Shown here one piece after another: positions 8,061 to 18,473 of a DNA stretch of 64,000 nt. How positions within the stretch are numbered: position 1 is the first letter of the stretch; each line of letters starts with the position of its first letter. The notes below the pieces were generated by a model. The model made no database searches, had not been told where the DNA came from, and was given only the letters and a program-made list of their open reading frames with translations. The position numbers and the translations under genes are program-made. The DNA lies in NCBI GenBank assembly GCA_948530865.1, contig CAOTKV010000001.1, forward strand, positions 338,156 through 402,155, read 5' to 3'. This DNA comes from an uncultured Clostridia bacterium. Its GTDB lineage: Bacteria; Bacillota; Clostridia; TANB77; CAG-508.

Positions 8061-10889
8061 TTACATATCTAAATATTTTTTTAAGAATGATCCTGTGTAA
8101 GACTTATCATTTTTACAAATTTGTTCAGGAGTACCGATTGCAATTACTTCTCCACCTTTTTCTCCACCTTCAGGTCCCAAATCTATAATATGATCTGCTG
8201 TTTTTATTAAATCCAAATTGTGTTCAATAACAAGAATTGTATTTCCAGTATCTACAAGTCTTTGCAAGATATCTACTAATCTATGAACATCTGCAATATG
8301 AAGACCTGTTGTAGGTTCGTCTAAAATATATAATGTTTTTCCAGTAGCTCTTTTAGAAAGCTCTGTTGCAAGTTTTACTCTTTGTGCTTCACCACCAGAT
8401 AATGTTGTTGAAGGTTGTCCAAGTTTTATGTAGTTTAACCCAACATCTGCTAATGTTTGAATTTTTGTTTTAATACGAGGAATATTACTAAAAAATTCTA
8501 ATGCTTCTTCAACTGTCATTTCCAAGACATCTGAAATGCTTTTTCCTTTATATTTAACTTCTAATGTTTCTCTAGAGTATCTTGTTCCTTTACATACTTC
8601 ACAAGGTACATAAATATCTGGCAGAAAGTTCATTTCTATTTTTAATACTCCATCACCTTGACAAGCTTCACATCTACCACCAGGGACATTAAAACTAAAT
8701 CTTCCTTTTTGATATCCTCTCATTTTTGCTTCATTTGTTTCTGCAAAAATTTCTCTAATTATATCAAAAACACCAGTATAAGTTGCTGGATTTGAACGTG
8801 GAGTTCTACCAATTGGAGATTGATCTATATTTATTATTTTATCTATATTTTCAATTCCTTTTATCTTACTGCATTTTCCTGATTTTTCAGTAGATCTGTT
8901 TATTTCTTTTGCTAAATTTTTGTATAAAACTTCATTTACTAAAGTTGACTTTCCTGAACCAGAAACACCAGTTACACAGTTGAATACTCCTAAAGGAATT
9001 TTTACAGTAACATCTTTTAAATTGTTTTCTGTTGCTTTTACAATTTCAAGACATTTTCCATTGGATTTTCTTCTTTTCTTTGGAACTGATATTTTTTCTT
9101 TTCCACTTAAATATCTACCAGTTATAGAAGTTTCAATATTTTTTATTTCTTCTGCTGTTCCTTGTGCAATAACATTACCTCCATGAACACCTGCACCAGG
9201 ACCAATATCTATAATTTGATCAGCTGCATACATTGTGTCTTCATCATGCTCAACAACAACAAGTGTGTTTCCTAAATCACGTAATTTTTTCATTGTAGCT
9301 AAAAGTCTATCATTATCTCTTTGATGAAGACCAATACTTGGTTCATCTAATATATACAATACTCCTGATAATCCAGAACCAATTTGAGTAGCAAGCCTAA
9401 TACGTTGTGCTTCTCCACCAGATAATGTACCTGCACTTCTAGAAAGAGTAAGATATTCAAGCCCAACATCTGTTAAGAATTGCAAACGTACAATTATTTC
9501 TTTTAAAATTACATCTGCAATCATTTTATCTGTTTTACTAAGTGTTAGATTACTTAAATATTCTTTTAATTTTATAATAGATAAATCTGTAATTTCACTA
9601 ATATTTTTATCTCCAACTTTTACAGATAAAACTTCTTTTTTTAATCTTGCGCCATTACATGTATAACATGGGCTATTACTCATATATAGCTCGTAAAATT
9701 GTCTCATACCATCAGATTTTGTTTCTCTATATCTTCTATCAAGAGTTGGTAATACTCCTTCAAAGGCTTGAGTAAACTTTCGTACTCCAGCTGAAGAGGA
9801 ATATTCGAAATCAATTTCTTCATCACCTGTACCATAAAGTATTTTTTCCATGAATTCTTTTGGTAATTTTTTTATTGGTTTATTTTTTATATCAACACCA
9901 TAATGTTTACCAATGCTTTCGAAATACATTTTTGCCATAGTATCACCTTTTTTTAGAGTACTAGAACCAAATGCTTTTACACCATCATATAATGTTTTTG
10001 TTTTATCTGGGACAATTAAATCTTCGTCCATTTTCATTAAGAATCCTATACCAGAACAATCTGGACATGCTCCCATAGGGTTATTAAATGAAAACATTCT
10101 TGGTGATAATTCTTCAAAGCTAATATTGCAATCTGGACATGCATAGTTACTGCTAAATAAAAATTCTCCTTGAGAACCAGCATCTACTTTTACTAAACTA
10201 TTTGAATGTTTCATTGCTGTTTCAATAGATTCTGCTAATCTATTTCTAATTTCTTCTTTAACAACTAATCTATCAACTATTATATCGATATTGTGTTTTT
10301 TGTTTCTATCTAATTCAATATCATCAGATAGCTCATATGTTTGTCCATCTATTTTGACTCTAACAAAACCTTCTTTTTGCATATCTTCTAAAAGTTTTGT
10401 GTATTCTCCTTTTTTTGCTCTTACAATTGGACTTAATATTTGAATTTTTGTACCTTGTTCAAAAGATAAAACACTATCAACTATTTGATCTATAGATTGT
10501 TTTTCTATTTTTCTTCCACATTTTGGACAATAAGGTACACCAATTCTTGCATAAAGTAAACGTAAAAAATCGTATATTTCTGTAACAGTACCAACTGTTG
10601 AACGGGGGTTTTTGGAAGTTGTTTTTTGATCTATTGAAATGGCTGGTGAAAGTCCTTCTATACTTTCTACATCAGGCTTTTCCATCATTCCTAGAAATTG
10701 TCTTGCATATGATGATAAACTTTCGACATATCTTCTTTGGCCTTCTGCATAAATGGTATCAAACGCAAGTGAAGACTTTCCTGAACCAGAAAGCCCTGTA
10801 ACAACTACCAATTTATTTTTTGGAATTTCTAAATTAATATTTTTTAAATTGTGCACTTTTGCACCTTTAATAATAATTTTATCGTTCAT
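8061..10889 (-). CDS. uvrA: Excinuclease ABC subunit A, UvrA
   Basis: 942-residue damage-recognition ATPase of nucleotide excision repair, acting as a dimer with UvrB. Two ABC modules are visible: Walker [15 protein letters not shown] near residue 32 and [13 protein letters not shown] in the second half, two LSGGEAQR signatures, and Cys pairs of the zinc modules (CPDC...CPDC around 250-280; CEAC...CEVC around 740-766). Length matches the family (about 940). Start ATG 10889 follows GGAG. It is transcribed alone; uvrB is 2.1 kb away with two plus-strand genes in between. Confidence 0.98.
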   Translation of the reverse strand: MNDKIIIKGAKVHNLKNINLEIPKNKLVVVTGLSGSGKSSLAFDTIYAEGQRRYVESLSSYARQFLGMMEKPDVESIEGLSPAISIDQKTTSKNPRSTVGTVTEIYDFLRLLYARIGVPYCPKCGRKIEKQSIDQIVDSVLSFEQGTKIQILSPIVRAKKGEYTKLLEDMQKEGFVRVKIDGQTYELSDDIELDRNKKHNIDIIVDRLVVKEEIRNRLAESIETAMKHSNSLVKVDAGSQGEFLFSSNYACPDCNISFEELSPRMFSFNNPMGACPDCSGIGFLMKMDEDLIVPDKTKTLYDGVKAFGSSTLKKGDTMAKMYFESIGKHYGVDIKNKPIKKLPKEFMEKILYGTGDEEIDFEYSSSAGVRKFTQAFEGVLPTLDRRYRETKSDGMRQFYELYMSNSPCYTCNGARLKKEVLSVKVGDKNISEITDLSIIKLKEYLSNLTLSKTDKMIADVILKEIIVRLQFLTDVGLEYLTLSRSAGTLSGGEAQRIRLATQIGSGLSGVLYILDEPSIGLHQRDNDRLLATMKKLRDLGNTLVVVEHDEDTMYAADQIIDIGPGAGVHGGNVIAQGTAEEIKNIETSITGRYLSGKEKISVPKKRRKSNGKCLEIVKATENNLKDVTVKIPLGVFNCVTGVSGSGKSTLVNEVLYKNLAKEINRSTEKSGKCSKIKGIENIDKIINIDQSPIGRTPRSNPATYTGVFDIIREIFAETNEAKMRGYQKGRFSFNVPGGRCEACQGDGVLKIEMNFLPDIYVPCEVCKGTRYSRETLEVKYKGKSISDVLEMTVEEALEFFSNIPRIKTKIQTLADVGLNYIKLGQPSTTLSGGEAQRVKLATELSKRATGKTLYILDEPTTGLHIADVHRLVDILQRLVDTGNTILVIEHNLDLIKTADHIIDLGPEGGEKGGEVIAIGTPEQICKNDKSYTGSFLKKYLDM

Positions 10890-11036
10890 TTTTCACTCCT
10901 CTAAATTATAGATAAATTTACTACTAAGATAGTGTTTGTTGTAATTTTCAAAAAGTGTTCCTATTATATCACAAAAACAAAAGTTTGTATACTGTTTTTT
11001 GAAAATATACATAAGTTAATTTATGGAATTTACTAA

Positions 11037-11065
11037 TAGACAAACTAATAACTTTGTGATATAAT
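11037..11065 (+). promoter_or_regulatory. Sigma-A promoter for the SAICAR synthetase-like gene
   Basis: TAGACA (11037-11042), 17-nt spacer, extended -10 TGA-TATAAT (11060-11065). No purine riboswitch-like structure was seen in the ~100-nt leader before ATG 11167. Confidence 0.75.
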
Positions 11066-11166
11066 ATTGAAACTCAAATATATATTTATATAATGTATAT
11101 CTTTATTAGTACATTACAATAAAGAAAATTTGGGAATACAAAATAAGAAAAGGATGGTAGAAAATT

Positions 11167-12189
11167 ATGCCCCTGAAACTCATTCGTGAAGAGGAAACCA
11201 GTAATATCTATTCAAATTCTGATTTCCCGCATCTAAGATTTATTGAACGGACAGACAAATTCTCTATTGATGATATCATCTTTTCTGATGAAATCCCACT
11301 TAAAGGAGTTGTTCTGAATCAACTGTCTAACAATTGGATGAACCTTTTGGAAAAGGCAGGTGTTGTTCAAAGCACTATTATTGCAAGTGACTCTTCTTCT
11401 CTGATGAAATTTGGAATCGATGAGAAGTTTTCTGGCAGAATGGTTGTGGTTAAAGAGTTTGATCCTATTCCTTTGGAGTGTATTGTAAGAGGATATTATG
11501 TAGAAGAATCTGAAAGCTGGAATGCATACAGAGAACATAATAATATGTATGGTAATGTTCTTCCTAAAGATCTAAAAGATTCTCAAATGCTCTTAAGACC
11601 AATTTATACTCCTTCGATAAAAGGTAAAGCTAATCAACCTGATATCAACATTTCTTTTGCAGATTCAATTGATGTTATTAAAAAATATTTGATTGAAAAT
11701 GTTGATCTTGATAAAGAACAAAAGAAATGTTTATACGCTCTCGCATTTTCTGTTGCAACAGCTATTCGTGATACTTCAATTAAAGCATATAAATATGCAC
11801 ACAGCTATGCTATTCAAAGAGGAATCATTATTGCAGATGCGAAACTTGAATTTGGAACTGTTTCAGATGTTTACAGTGGAAAACGCAAATTAGTCATTAT
11901 TTCGGAAGCGTTCACTCCTGATACATGCAGGTTTTGGAACGTAAAAAGTTATCAGGTTGGAAGACCTCAACCAAGTTTGGATAAACACATTATCAAAAGG
12001 TATGTGCGTAGTAACCTTAAATGGAATAATTCTCTCAAGAAACCGCCAGTTCTTCCTCAAGATATTTTGGAAGAAACTGCTAATGTATATTGGAACATGT
12101 TGGAACGTCTTTTTGACAGAAATATTATTGAGGTTACATCGGAACTTGCTTGGGACTGGAATTTTGCCCAGCAGGATATTTTGATTTAA
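11167..12189 (+). CDS. SAICAR synthetase (PurC)-like protein
   Basis: PurC joins CAIR and aspartate with ATP in purine synthesis. This 340-residue protein shows family landmarks: VVKEFDPIPLECIVRGYYVEES (about 98-119), IADAKLEFG (about 225), SEAFTPDTCRFW (about 249) and PSLDKHIIKRYV. It is longer than bacterial PurC (about 235-250) because of the 150-220 region, and the VRGY segment departs from the usual VRGYLAGSG. No other pur gene is nearby. It is less AT-rich than its neighbours, on the opposite strand, and framed by its own promoter and terminator, all suggesting separate acquisition. Whether it still uses CAIR is unknown. Confidence 0.8.
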   Translation: MPLKLIREEETSNIYSNSDFPHLRFIERTDKFSIDDIIFSDEIPLKGVVLNQLSNNWMNLLEKAGVVQSTIIASDSSSLMKFGIDEKFSGRMVVVKEFDPIPLECIVRGYYVEESESWNAYREHNNMYGNVLPKDLKDSQMLLRPIYTPSIKGKANQPDINISFADSIDVIKKYLIENVDLDKEQKKCLYALAFSVATAIRDTSIKAYKYAHSYAIQRGIIIADAKLEFGTVSDVYSGKRKLVIISEAFTPDTCRFWNVKSYQVGRPQPSLDKHIIKRYVRSNLKWNNSLKKPPVLPQDILEETANVYWNMLERLFDRNIIEVTSELAWDWNFAQQDILI

Positions 12190-12229
12190 AAAGACTAAAC
12201 GAATTGAGAAATTCTTATACCCAAAATAG

Positions 12230-12268
12230 AAAGATTGCTTCTTAACAAGAAGCAGTCTTTTGTTATTT
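12230..12268 (+). terminator. Rho-independent terminator after the PurC-like gene
   Basis: AAAGATTGCTTCTT and AAGAAGCAGTCTTT arms with a three-base loop, then TTTTGTTATTT. Its T-tract runs straight into the palindrome at 12261. Confidence 0.85.
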
Positions 12269-12304
12269 AGTAGGAAAGCGCTCTGCACTTCCTACTAAAT
12301 AACA
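12261..12304. repeat. Palindromic element, TTATTTAGTAGGAA type
   Basis: Perfect 16-nt inverted arms (TGTTATTTAGTAGGAA and its complement) around a 12-nt centre AGCGCTCTGCAC. The same arm follows terminators at 686-704 and, as TTATTTAGTGGAAAAG with a related centre, at 54765-54806. Confidence 0.7.
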
Positions 12305-12370
12305 GCGTATGCTCATTTTGCACACGATTTTGCTATACAAAATCGGCGCAACGAACAAAGATGAGCCGCT
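12304..12370. other. GC-richer imperfect hairpin region of unknown role
   Basis: AGCG-TAT-GCTCAT on the left pairs with ATGAGC-CGCT on the right, and an inner CGATTTTG/CAAAATCG stem closes a five-base loop CTATA. It is markedly less AT-rich than the rest of the 346-nt gap (12190-12535), whose other contents are the terminator, the palindrome and a promoter. It could be a structured RNA, a remnant of a mobile-element end or a protein-binding site. Confidence 0.45.
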
Positions 12371-12418
12371 TAAATATGTTAAAAGTGACTCTTCTGTTCT
12401 TGATATTTATGTTAACTG

Positions 12419-12447
12419 TTGTTTTTATGTAGCAATTATGATATAAT
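12419..12447 (+). promoter_or_regulatory. Sigma-A promoter for the 148-aa membrane protein
   Basis: TTGTTT (12419-12424), 17-nt spacer, TGA-TATAAT (12442-12447). It leaves an ~85-nt leader containing a short CCCTTAGGG palindrome. Confidence 0.65.
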
Positions 12448-12535
12448 TATTTATATTTAAGTTTTTATAAACAGCCCCTTAGGGACTACGTAACTGGTGA
12501 TTTTACATCTCAATCAATATTGAAAGGAGCATATT

Positions 12536-12982
12536 ATGGAAATGAAACTCAAAGAAACTTTGATAGGTCTTGCAACAGATAGTGAGAGATACCTGAAGTT
12601 CAAAAAGAAAGTTGCAATTCCTGTGATAGTTATTGCAATGTTTTTACTGCTTTTTGATGTACCTTTGGTAATAACAAAGCTTTGGCTTGGGGTTGCCATT
12701 GGAGTGATACTGCTTTTTAAAAGTATAGAGGCAATTGAACGGAACAAACTAATCACTGACAGAAATAAGCTGAGCTATATTATACTTAGCAGTGCGGATG
12801 TTTGGTATTATGCTATGTTGTTTTTTATAGCATATCCGTTAGTTTTGGTAATAAGTAACATTTTCGGCATTATTGGTTGTGTTTTTGGTTGTATTATCAT
12901 AATATTCGCTATATCGCTGATTTCAAAGGCTTTAGGAGGGTATTTTGACGATAAACTGAAAAAAATCGAAATGATGTATTAA
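12536..12982 (+). CDS. Small multi-pass membrane protein, unknown
   Basis: 148 residues with about four hydrophobic segments (roughly 27-45, 47-63, 88-107, 112-135), a charged amphipathic N-terminus and a charged C-terminal tail (GGYFDDKLKKIEMMY). No recognised family. GAAAGGAGCATATT precedes ATG 12536. Isolated on the plus strand between its own promoter and a strong terminator, and less AT-rich than uvrB beside it, so it belongs with the orphan cohort of this window. Confidence 0.65.
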   Translation: MEMKLKETLIGLATDSERYLKFKKKVAIPVIVIAMFLLLFDVPLVITKLWLGVAIGVILLFKSIEAIERNKLITDRNKLSYIILSSADVWYYAMLFFIAYPLVLVISNIFGIIGCVFGCIIIIFAISLISKALGGYFDDKLKKIEMMY

Positions 12983-12990
12983 AGAGTTTC

Positions 12991-13030
12991 ACACCCCAGC
13001 TACAATTAATTAGTGGCTGGGGTGTTTAGT
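12991..13030. terminator. Strong terminator between convergent genes
   Basis: ACACCCCAGCTAC/GTGGCTGGGGTGT stem with a short loop, followed by TTTAGTTTT on the plus strand. It lies between the membrane protein stop (12982) and the uvrB stop (13032). Confidence 0.85.
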
Positions 13031-13031
13031 T

Positions 13032-14987
13032 TTACTTCATATCTTCTAATTCTTTAATTTTATCTCTTAATTCTGCTGCTTTTTCAAATTCCATACTTTG
13101 AGCATATTTAAGCATTTCATCTGTAAGTTTAGAAATAATATCTTCAATACTTTCATCTTTGCTAATATTATATTTACTTTGTATATCTTCAACAATTGTT
13201 GCTTTAATAACATCTCTAACTGATTTTTTTATTGTTTGAGGAGTTATTCCATGATCTAAATTGTATTGCTCTTGGATTTTTCTTCTTCTATTTGTTTCTG
13301 TAATTGCTTTTTCCATTGAATCTGTTAATTCATCTGCATACATGATAACTCTACCTTCTGTATTTCTAGCTGCACGACCAATTGTTTGTATTAAAGAACG
13401 TTCTGAACGAAGGAAGCCTTCTTTATCAGCATCAAGTATTGCAACTAATGAAACTTCTGGAATATCTAAACCTTCTCTTAAAAGATTTATTCCAACTAAT
13501 ACATCAAATTCTCCTATACGTAAATCTCTAATTATTTCCATTCTTTCTAGTGCTTTTATTTCAGAGTGCATATATCGTACACGTATACCAGCATTTCTTA
13601 AATAAGCTGTTAAGTCTTCAGCCATTTTTTTAGTAAGGGTTGTTACAAGTACCCTATCACCTTTTTCTACTTGAATATCAATTTGATTCATTAAATCATC
13701 TATTTGATTTTCAGTTGGTTTTACTTCTATTTTTGGATCTAAAAGTCCTGTTGGACGTATAATTTGTTCTACTACATTTTTCTTACTATGTTCTTTTTCA
13801 TAATCAGCAGGTGTTGCACTAACAAAAACACATTGATTAATTCTTTCTTCAAATTCTTCAAATTTTAGTGGTCTATTATCAAATGCTGATGGTAATCTAA
13901 AACCATAGTTTACTAAAGATTCTTTTCTTGCTCTATCACCATTATACATTGCTCTTACTTGTGGGATTGTAGCATGTGATTCATCTATTAGTAGTAAATA
14001 ATCATCAGGAAAATAATCGAATAAAGTGTATGGTGGACTTCCTGCTTCTCTACCACTTATATGCCTAGAATAGTTTTCTATACCCTGACAAAATCCAGTT
14101 TCTTTAAGCATTTCAATGTCGAAATTTGTTCTTTCTTCAATACGTTGGGCTTCTATTAATTTTTTATTTTCTGTAAAATATGCTACTTGTTTTTCCATCT
14201 CTTCTTCTATTGTTGTAAGTGCTCTATCTAATTTATCTCTACTTGTTACATAGTGAGAGTTTGGATATATCATAACATGTTCTCTTGTAGCTGTTGATTT
14301 TCCAGTTAATGGATTTATTTCAGAAATTTTTTCAATTTCATCTCCCCAAAACTCTACTCTTATTGCAGTTTCTTCTTGATTTGAAGGGAATATTTCTAGT
14401 ATATCTCCTTTTGCTCTAAAAGTTCCTCTTTTAAAATCCATCTCATTTCTTGTATATTGCATATTTACTAATTTTTTCATTACTTTTGTTCTATCTATTT
14501 CCATTTCTGGACGTAATGATACAATCATATTTTCATAATCAATAGGATCTCCTAAACCATATATACAAGAAACTGATGCAACTACTATTACATCTCTTGT
14601 TTCAAAAAGTGATGCTGTCGCTGAGTGACGTAATTTATCTATTTCATCATTAATGGATGCATCTTTTTCTATATATGTGTCTGAAGAGGCTATATATGCT
14701 TCGGGTTGATAATAATCGTAATAAGAAACAAAATACTCAACTCTATTTTCTGGAAAAAACTCTTTGAATTCGGAATAAAGTTGTCCAGCCAAAGTTTTAT
14801 TATGTGCTAAAACTAAAGTTGGTTTTTGTGTTCTTTCAATTATATTTGCCATTGTGAAAGTTTTACCAGAACCTGTAACTCCAAGTAATGTCTGGAATTT
14901 CTTACCTTCATTTATTCCATTTACTAAGTAATCTATTGCTTGTGGTTGGTCTCCTGTTGGCTTATATTCTGAATGAATTTTAAACAT
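13032..14987 (-). CDS. uvrB: Excinuclease ABC subunit B, UvrB
   Basis: Helicase-like component of nucleotide excision repair, loaded on damage by UvrA and recruiting UvrC. From the chosen start ([18 protein letters not shown]) the protein has 651 residues: [14 protein letters not shown]-loop (about 36-48), the beta-hairpin [15 protein letters not shown], helicase motifs [18 protein letters not shown] and QTIGRAARN, and the C-terminal UVR motif [15 protein letters not shown]. The frame is open 33 codons further upstream, but ATG 14987 follows GGAGG and starts where UvrB proteins normally start. Confidence 0.97.
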   Translation of the reverse strand: MFKIHSEYKPTGDQPQAIDYLVNGINEGKKFQTLLGVTGSGKTFTMANIIERTQKPTLVLAHNKTLAGQLYSEFKEFFPENRVEYFVSYYDYYQPEAYIASSDTYIEKDASINDEIDKLRHSATASLFETRDVIVVASVSCIYGLGDPIDYENMIVSLRPEMEIDRTKVMKKLVNMQYTRNEMDFKRGTFRAKGDILEIFPSNQEETAIRVEFWGDEIEKISEINPLTGKSTATREHVMIYPNSHYVTSRDKLDRALTTIEEEMEKQVAYFTENKKLIEAQRIEERTNFDIEMLKETGFCQGIENYSRHISGREAGSPPYTLFDYFPDDYLLLIDESHATIPQVRAMYNGDRARKESLVNYGFRLPSAFDNRPLKFEEFEERINQCVFVSATPADYEKEHSKKNVVEQIIRPTGLLDPKIEVKPTENQIDDLMNQIDIQVEKGDRVLVTTLTKKMAEDLTAYLRNAGIRVRYMHSEIKALERMEIIRDLRIGEFDVLVGINLLREGLDIPEVSLVAILDADKEGFLRSERSLIQTIGRAARNTEGRVIMYADELTDSMEKAITETNRRRKIQEQYNLDHGITPQTIKKSVRDVIKATIVEDIQSKYNISKDESIEDIISKLTDEMLKYAQSMEFEKAAELRDKIKELEDMK

Positions 14988-15111
14988 GTTTCCTCCATAA
15001 TTAATATTTTTAAAATTAAAAAATATTATATCAAATTTAAGTATAAAAAACAAGGTATGTATCATTATGATACAAATATTTAACAATTAAATTACATCTT
15101 TTTGACAATTA

Positions 15112-15139
15112 TTGACATTTTTTGTCATTATGATATATT
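15112..15139 (+). promoter_or_regulatory. Promoter for the transglutaminase-like gene
   Basis: TTGACA (15112-15117), 16-nt spacer, TGA-TATATT (15134-15139). It sits in the divergent gap with uvrB. Confidence 0.6.
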
Positions 15140-15217
15140 TTCAATATACAATTTTGTATGTAATAACTGTGTATGTATAATTTTATGAATGGTTAAAAAC
15201 GATTGGAGGTTGACATT

Positions 15218-16153
15218 ATGAAAAAATCATTTAAGAAATGTGTGCGGATAATACTTATATTATTTTTTGTATTATCTTATTGGTTTGTCAGTAATGCATT
15301 TTCTGCTTACCAGCCCAAAGAAATTCAAATTGAAAATGTTGAGATCGATACTTTTGATAGTTCTATGTTTGTTGATTGCAGTTTATTTTATTATAACCAA
15401 TTAACAGATTCAGAAAAAGAAGTATATCAAGTTTTTAGTAATTCGAAAAATGCTTTTATTAATAATGAAGAGATTTATTGTTTGTCATCTGAAGAGTTAT
15501 GGAATACAACCACTTCTTTTGAAATGATAAAAAAATCAATGACAGCATATTGTTATGATACTCCAGAAAGTACAATTTATATTAATCATTATATGATTAA
15601 AGCAATATATAATATTCAGAATAATTGTTATGATTATTATGTAAAACCACATATTAAATATAAGAATTATTCGAATGTTGATACAAAAGAAATTGAAAAT
15701 AACCTTGAGGAGATTGAACAAGTTACAAAAGAATTTGTTATGACATTGTCTGGAACAGATGCTGAAAAATTAACTCAAATTCATAATTGGTTAATTGATG
15801 GTGCAAGATATGATATGACTCTTTCATTGCCTAATACAGCTAATATTTATGGTGCAATTATAGATAAAAGTTGTATTTGTGCGGGATTTGCTAACGCTTT
15901 TAAATATGTTGCCGATATGGCAGATTTAAAAGTTATATATGTTACTGGGACAGCCTTTTTTTCGGGGACAACAGCATATCATGCTTGGAATCTTGCTAAT
16001 GTAGAGGGTAAATGGAAAATAGTAGATGTAACATGGGATTTATCTTGTTCAAATGAATATGAATTTTCAAAAAGATTTCTGCTTATCTTTCGTGATGAAG
16101 AAAATGGAACTGCACATATTCCTGAAACTGAAAAATTTGTCTATCCGGATTAA
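15218..16153 (+). CDS. Secreted transglutaminase-like (papain-fold) protein
   Basis: 311 residues. A signal peptide or anchor (about 8-28) precedes a variable region and a transglutaminase-like core with a complete Cys-His-Asp triad: Cys221 in SCICAGFANAF, His255 in AYHAWNLANV and Asp270 in KIVDVTWDLS. Such domains act as extracellular cysteine proteases, amidases or cross-linkers. The arrangement matches the N-terminal third of the 1164-aa protein at 20468. Start chosen at ATG 15218, eight bases after GGAGG, not the upstream ATG. Own promoter and terminator, so monocistronic. The substrate is unknown. Confidence 0.8.
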   Translation: MKKSFKKCVRIILILFFVLSYWFVSNAFSAYQPKEIQIENVEIDTFDSSMFVDCSLFYYNQLTDSEKEVYQVFSNSKNAFINNEEIYCLSSEELWNTTTSFEMIKKSMTAYCYDTPESTIYINHYMIKAIYNIQNNCYDYYVKPHIKYKNYSNVDTKEIENNLEEIEQVTKEFVMTLSGTDAEKLTQIHNWLIDGARYDMTLSLPNTANIYGAIIDKSCICAGFANAFKYVADMADLKVIYVTGTAFFSGTTAYHAWNLANVEGKWKIVDVTWDLSCSNEYEFSKRFLLIFRDEENGTAHIPETEKFVYPD

Positions 16154-16161
16154 ATTGTTTG

Positions 16162-16193
16162 CCTGGATACAGTGTTTGTATCCAGGATTTTTT
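16162..16193 (+). terminator. Terminator after the transglutaminase-like gene
   Basis: CCTGGATACA/TGTATCCAGG stem with a five-base loop followed by ATTTTTT. Confidence 0.88.
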
Positions 16194-17262
16194 AATTAAT
16201 TTTTGAAACTATGTAATTATTTTGAGTAAGAATAATATATCCTTTTTCTTGTTCTTCAAAAGAACTGAACACAATATTAAGTGCTCCATCTATTGTTTCT
16301 CTATTATTTACTATTCCTATATTTTTAATACTAATATTTTTATCAGCTAATATATTTGCAATTTTTGCTATTGCTCCACTTTCATCTTTTATTGTTATAT
16401 TTAATGTTGGAAGAGCTTGTCCATTTACCTTTTTATTTATAAAACTGTCTCTGTATTTTTTTGAAGAATCAAAAAAGTTGTATACATTTTTTGAGTTATT
16501 TATATTGTCTTTAATTTCATTTAATGTTTGGATATATTTTTCTAGTATAGGTATTATTTCTTTTTTATTTTCGCTACAAATATGCATCCACATTGTTGGA
16601 TCTGATGATGCAATTCTTGTTATATCTTTAAATCCACCTGCTGCTAATGTTTTCAGGTTTTCTTTTTCATCATCTAAATCTTTTACTAGATTTACAAGTC
16701 CAGCAGCAATTACATATGGAACATGACTTATTGCTGCTACAATATAATCATGCTTTTCAGGTTCTACTGTAACTGGGATTGCTTTTAATTCTTTCACAAT
16801 TGTTTCTACCTTTTTTGTTGCTTCGATATTACTATTTTTTGTTATTATATAGTATGTGTTTTCAAAAAGATAATTATTTGATGTATTATACCCTGTTCTT
16901 TCTGAGCCAACCATTGGATGACCACCAACAAAATTTACATCTATTTTTTCTAATGCTTGAATTATGCTATTTTTTGTACTTCCAATATCAGTTATTATGC
17001 AATCTTTTTTTATTATATATTTCAACCTGTTTGCATATTCTGAAATAAATCCAACAGGAGTGCATAAAAATATTATGTCTGTATCTTTAAAGTCTTCTAA
17101 ATTTGTAGTATATTCTGTTATTGAGTTGTCTTTTTTTGCTTGTTTTAATGACTCAATATTATTATCAAATGCTATAATTGAACAAATTTTTGAAGAGGTT
17201 ATTAAAGTTTTAGCAATACAGCCACCCATAAATCCAAGTCCTATAATTCCTATTTTATACAT
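16192..17262 (-). CDS. tyrA: Prephenate dehydrogenase TyrA with ACT domain
   Basis: NAD(P)-dependent enzyme converting prephenate to 4-hydroxyphenylpyruvate for tyrosine. 356 residues: N-terminal Rossmann motif GIIGLGFMGGCIA (5-17), TPVGFISEYA, the signature GGHPMVGSERTGY with the catalytic-site His, and AAISHVPYVIAAGL and GGFKDITRIASSDPTMW in the helical dimerization domain. The last 70 residues (TLNITIKDESGAIAKIANIL onward) form an ACT domain, probably for tyrosine feedback. No other aromatic pathway gene is adjacent. Start ATG follows GAAGGTG. Confidence 0.93.
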   Translation of the reverse strand: MYKIGIIGLGFMGGCIAKTLITSSKICSIIAFDNNIESLKQAKKDNSITEYTTNLEDFKDTDIIFLCTPVGFISEYANRLKYIIKKDCIITDIGSTKNSIIQALEKIDVNFVGGHPMVGSERTGYNTSNNYLFENTYYIITKNSNIEATKKVETIVKELKAIPVTVEPEKHDYIVAAISHVPYVIAAGLVNLVKDLDDEKENLKTLAAGGFKDITRIASSDPTMWMHICSENKKEIIPILEKYIQTLNEIKDNINNSKNVYNFFDSSKKYRDSFINKKVNGQALPTLNITIKDESGAIAKIANILADKNISIKNIGIVNNRETIDGALNIVFSSFEEQEKGYIILTQNNYIVSKIN

Positions 17263-17321
17263 TTTATCACCTTCATTTTTATAAATTTTAAATATTATAT
17301 CAGAATTTATATTTATAATAA

Positions 17322-17353
17322 ATATAAAATGGTAAGATAATTTCTATCTTACC
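17322..17353 (-). terminator. Terminator after the GH25 gene
   Basis: On the minus strand GGTAAGATA/TATCTTACC with a five-base loop, then ATTTTATATTT; ten bases past the stop of the lysozyme gene. Confidence 0.75.
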
Positions 17354-17362
17354 ACCAATATT

Positions 17363-18409
17363 TTAATTATTTATTCGTAAAACTTCTCCTACATAGATTA
17401 AGTTTACGTTTTGTATGTGATTAAGTTCTGCAATTTTTTGCACAGTAGTATCAAATTTTAATGCAAGTTCGCTTAATGTATCTCCTCTTTCAACAGTATA
17501 ATGTATATGATTTGTATCATATAGTACTTCATTATTAGGATTACTATTTATAGGTACTTTAATTTCTTCTCCAGGATATATTAAATTTGGGGTTTTAATA
17601 TTATTTAAAATAACTAATTCTTTTACAGTAGTACCATATTTTAAAGCAATTCCACTAAGAGTATCTCCAGATTTTACAATATAGCTTGCATCATGATTAT
17701 AATTTTTTGAATCTCCAGTTTGTTTAATTTGATAAGTGTCATCTAATAATATTTCATTTGTAAATTTATCTTTATCTACAAATCCTCTAATTCCTGCAAC
17801 TTCTCCACGACTTGTATATTGAAAACCATCGCAATAGTCCCAGTTACTTTCTCCAGGCATTTCTACTCCATATTCTGCAATCCATAAGGGATAATTTTGA
17901 GCAAGTTCTTTACTGAAAATATTTCTTGCATCATATGCATCACTATAAATAATAACATCTTTTCCTGTAATTTCTTTAACTTTTTCTAAAAAGGCTCTTG
18001 AAATATTATTAATTTCAGAAACTGTTAAGTTTCCAAATACTTCAAAATCCATAGCTAATTTGCAATCTGCATTTGTATTAGATATTACAGAACAAAAGAA
18101 TTCAGCTTGCCTTATAGCTTCTTCTTTACTTCTTGCAGTTAAGAAATGATAAAATCCTACTTTTAAACCATTAACTTTTGCATTATTATAATTTATCTTA
18201 AAATATGAATCTATTATGTTTTCTCCTTGGCTCGATTTTATATAAACAATATCAATTCCACTATTTTTTACTTGAGTATAGTTTATAGAACCTTGCCAAT
18301 TACTAACATCTATTCCATCATAGAACTGATTTCCAGATAGAGTTGTAGCAAAAGAAGTTAATGGTAAAAAAGTTAGTAATAATGTAATAATAAAAGTTTT
18401 AAGTTTCAT
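17363..18409 (-). CDS. Secreted GH25 muramidase with two LysM domains
   Basis: 348 residues: cleavable signal peptide ([21 protein letters not shown]), then a GH25 lysozyme domain (about 30-205) with [15 protein letters not shown], the acidic LAMDFEVFG pair and LWIAEYG, a family that cleaves the MurNAc-GlcNAc bond of peptidoglycan. Two LysM modules follow ([19 protein letters not shown] and [20 protein letters not shown]), which bind the glycan. Likely role: wall remodelling or lysis of other cells. The ATG at 18409 after GGAGG is preferred over an in-frame TTG four codons earlier. Confidence 0.92.
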   Translation of the reverse strand: MKLKTFIITLLLTFLPLTSFATTLSGNQFYDGIDVSNWQGSINYTQVKNSGIDIVYIKSSQGENIIDSYFKINYNNAKVNGLKVGFYHFLTARSKEEAIRQAEFFCSVISNTNADCKLAMDFEVFGNLTVSEINNISRAFLEKVKEITGKDVIIYSDAYDARNIFSKELAQNYPLWIAEYGVEMPGESNWDYCDGFQYTSRGEVAGIRGFVDKDKFTNEILLDDTYQIKQTGDSKNYNHDASYIVKSGDTLSGIALKYGTTVKELVILNNIKTPNLIYPGEEIKVPINSNPNNEVLYDTNHIHYTVERGDTLSELALKFDTTVQKIAELNHIQNVNLIYVGEVLRINN

Positions 18410-18473
18410 CTTTACCTCCAATCTAGTATTTTTCTATAATATGAATGGTAAAGTATTTTTGAAACTTGTAAAT

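Noticed and set aside
11066..11166. Purine riboswitch in front of the PurC-like gene
   Set aside because: The leader lacks the conserved loop and junction sequences and any terminator hairpin.
17263..17362. T-box or other riboswitch upstream of tyrA
   Set aside because: The upstream gap is only about 100 nt and is filled by the terminator of the GH25 gene; no T-box sequence was found.
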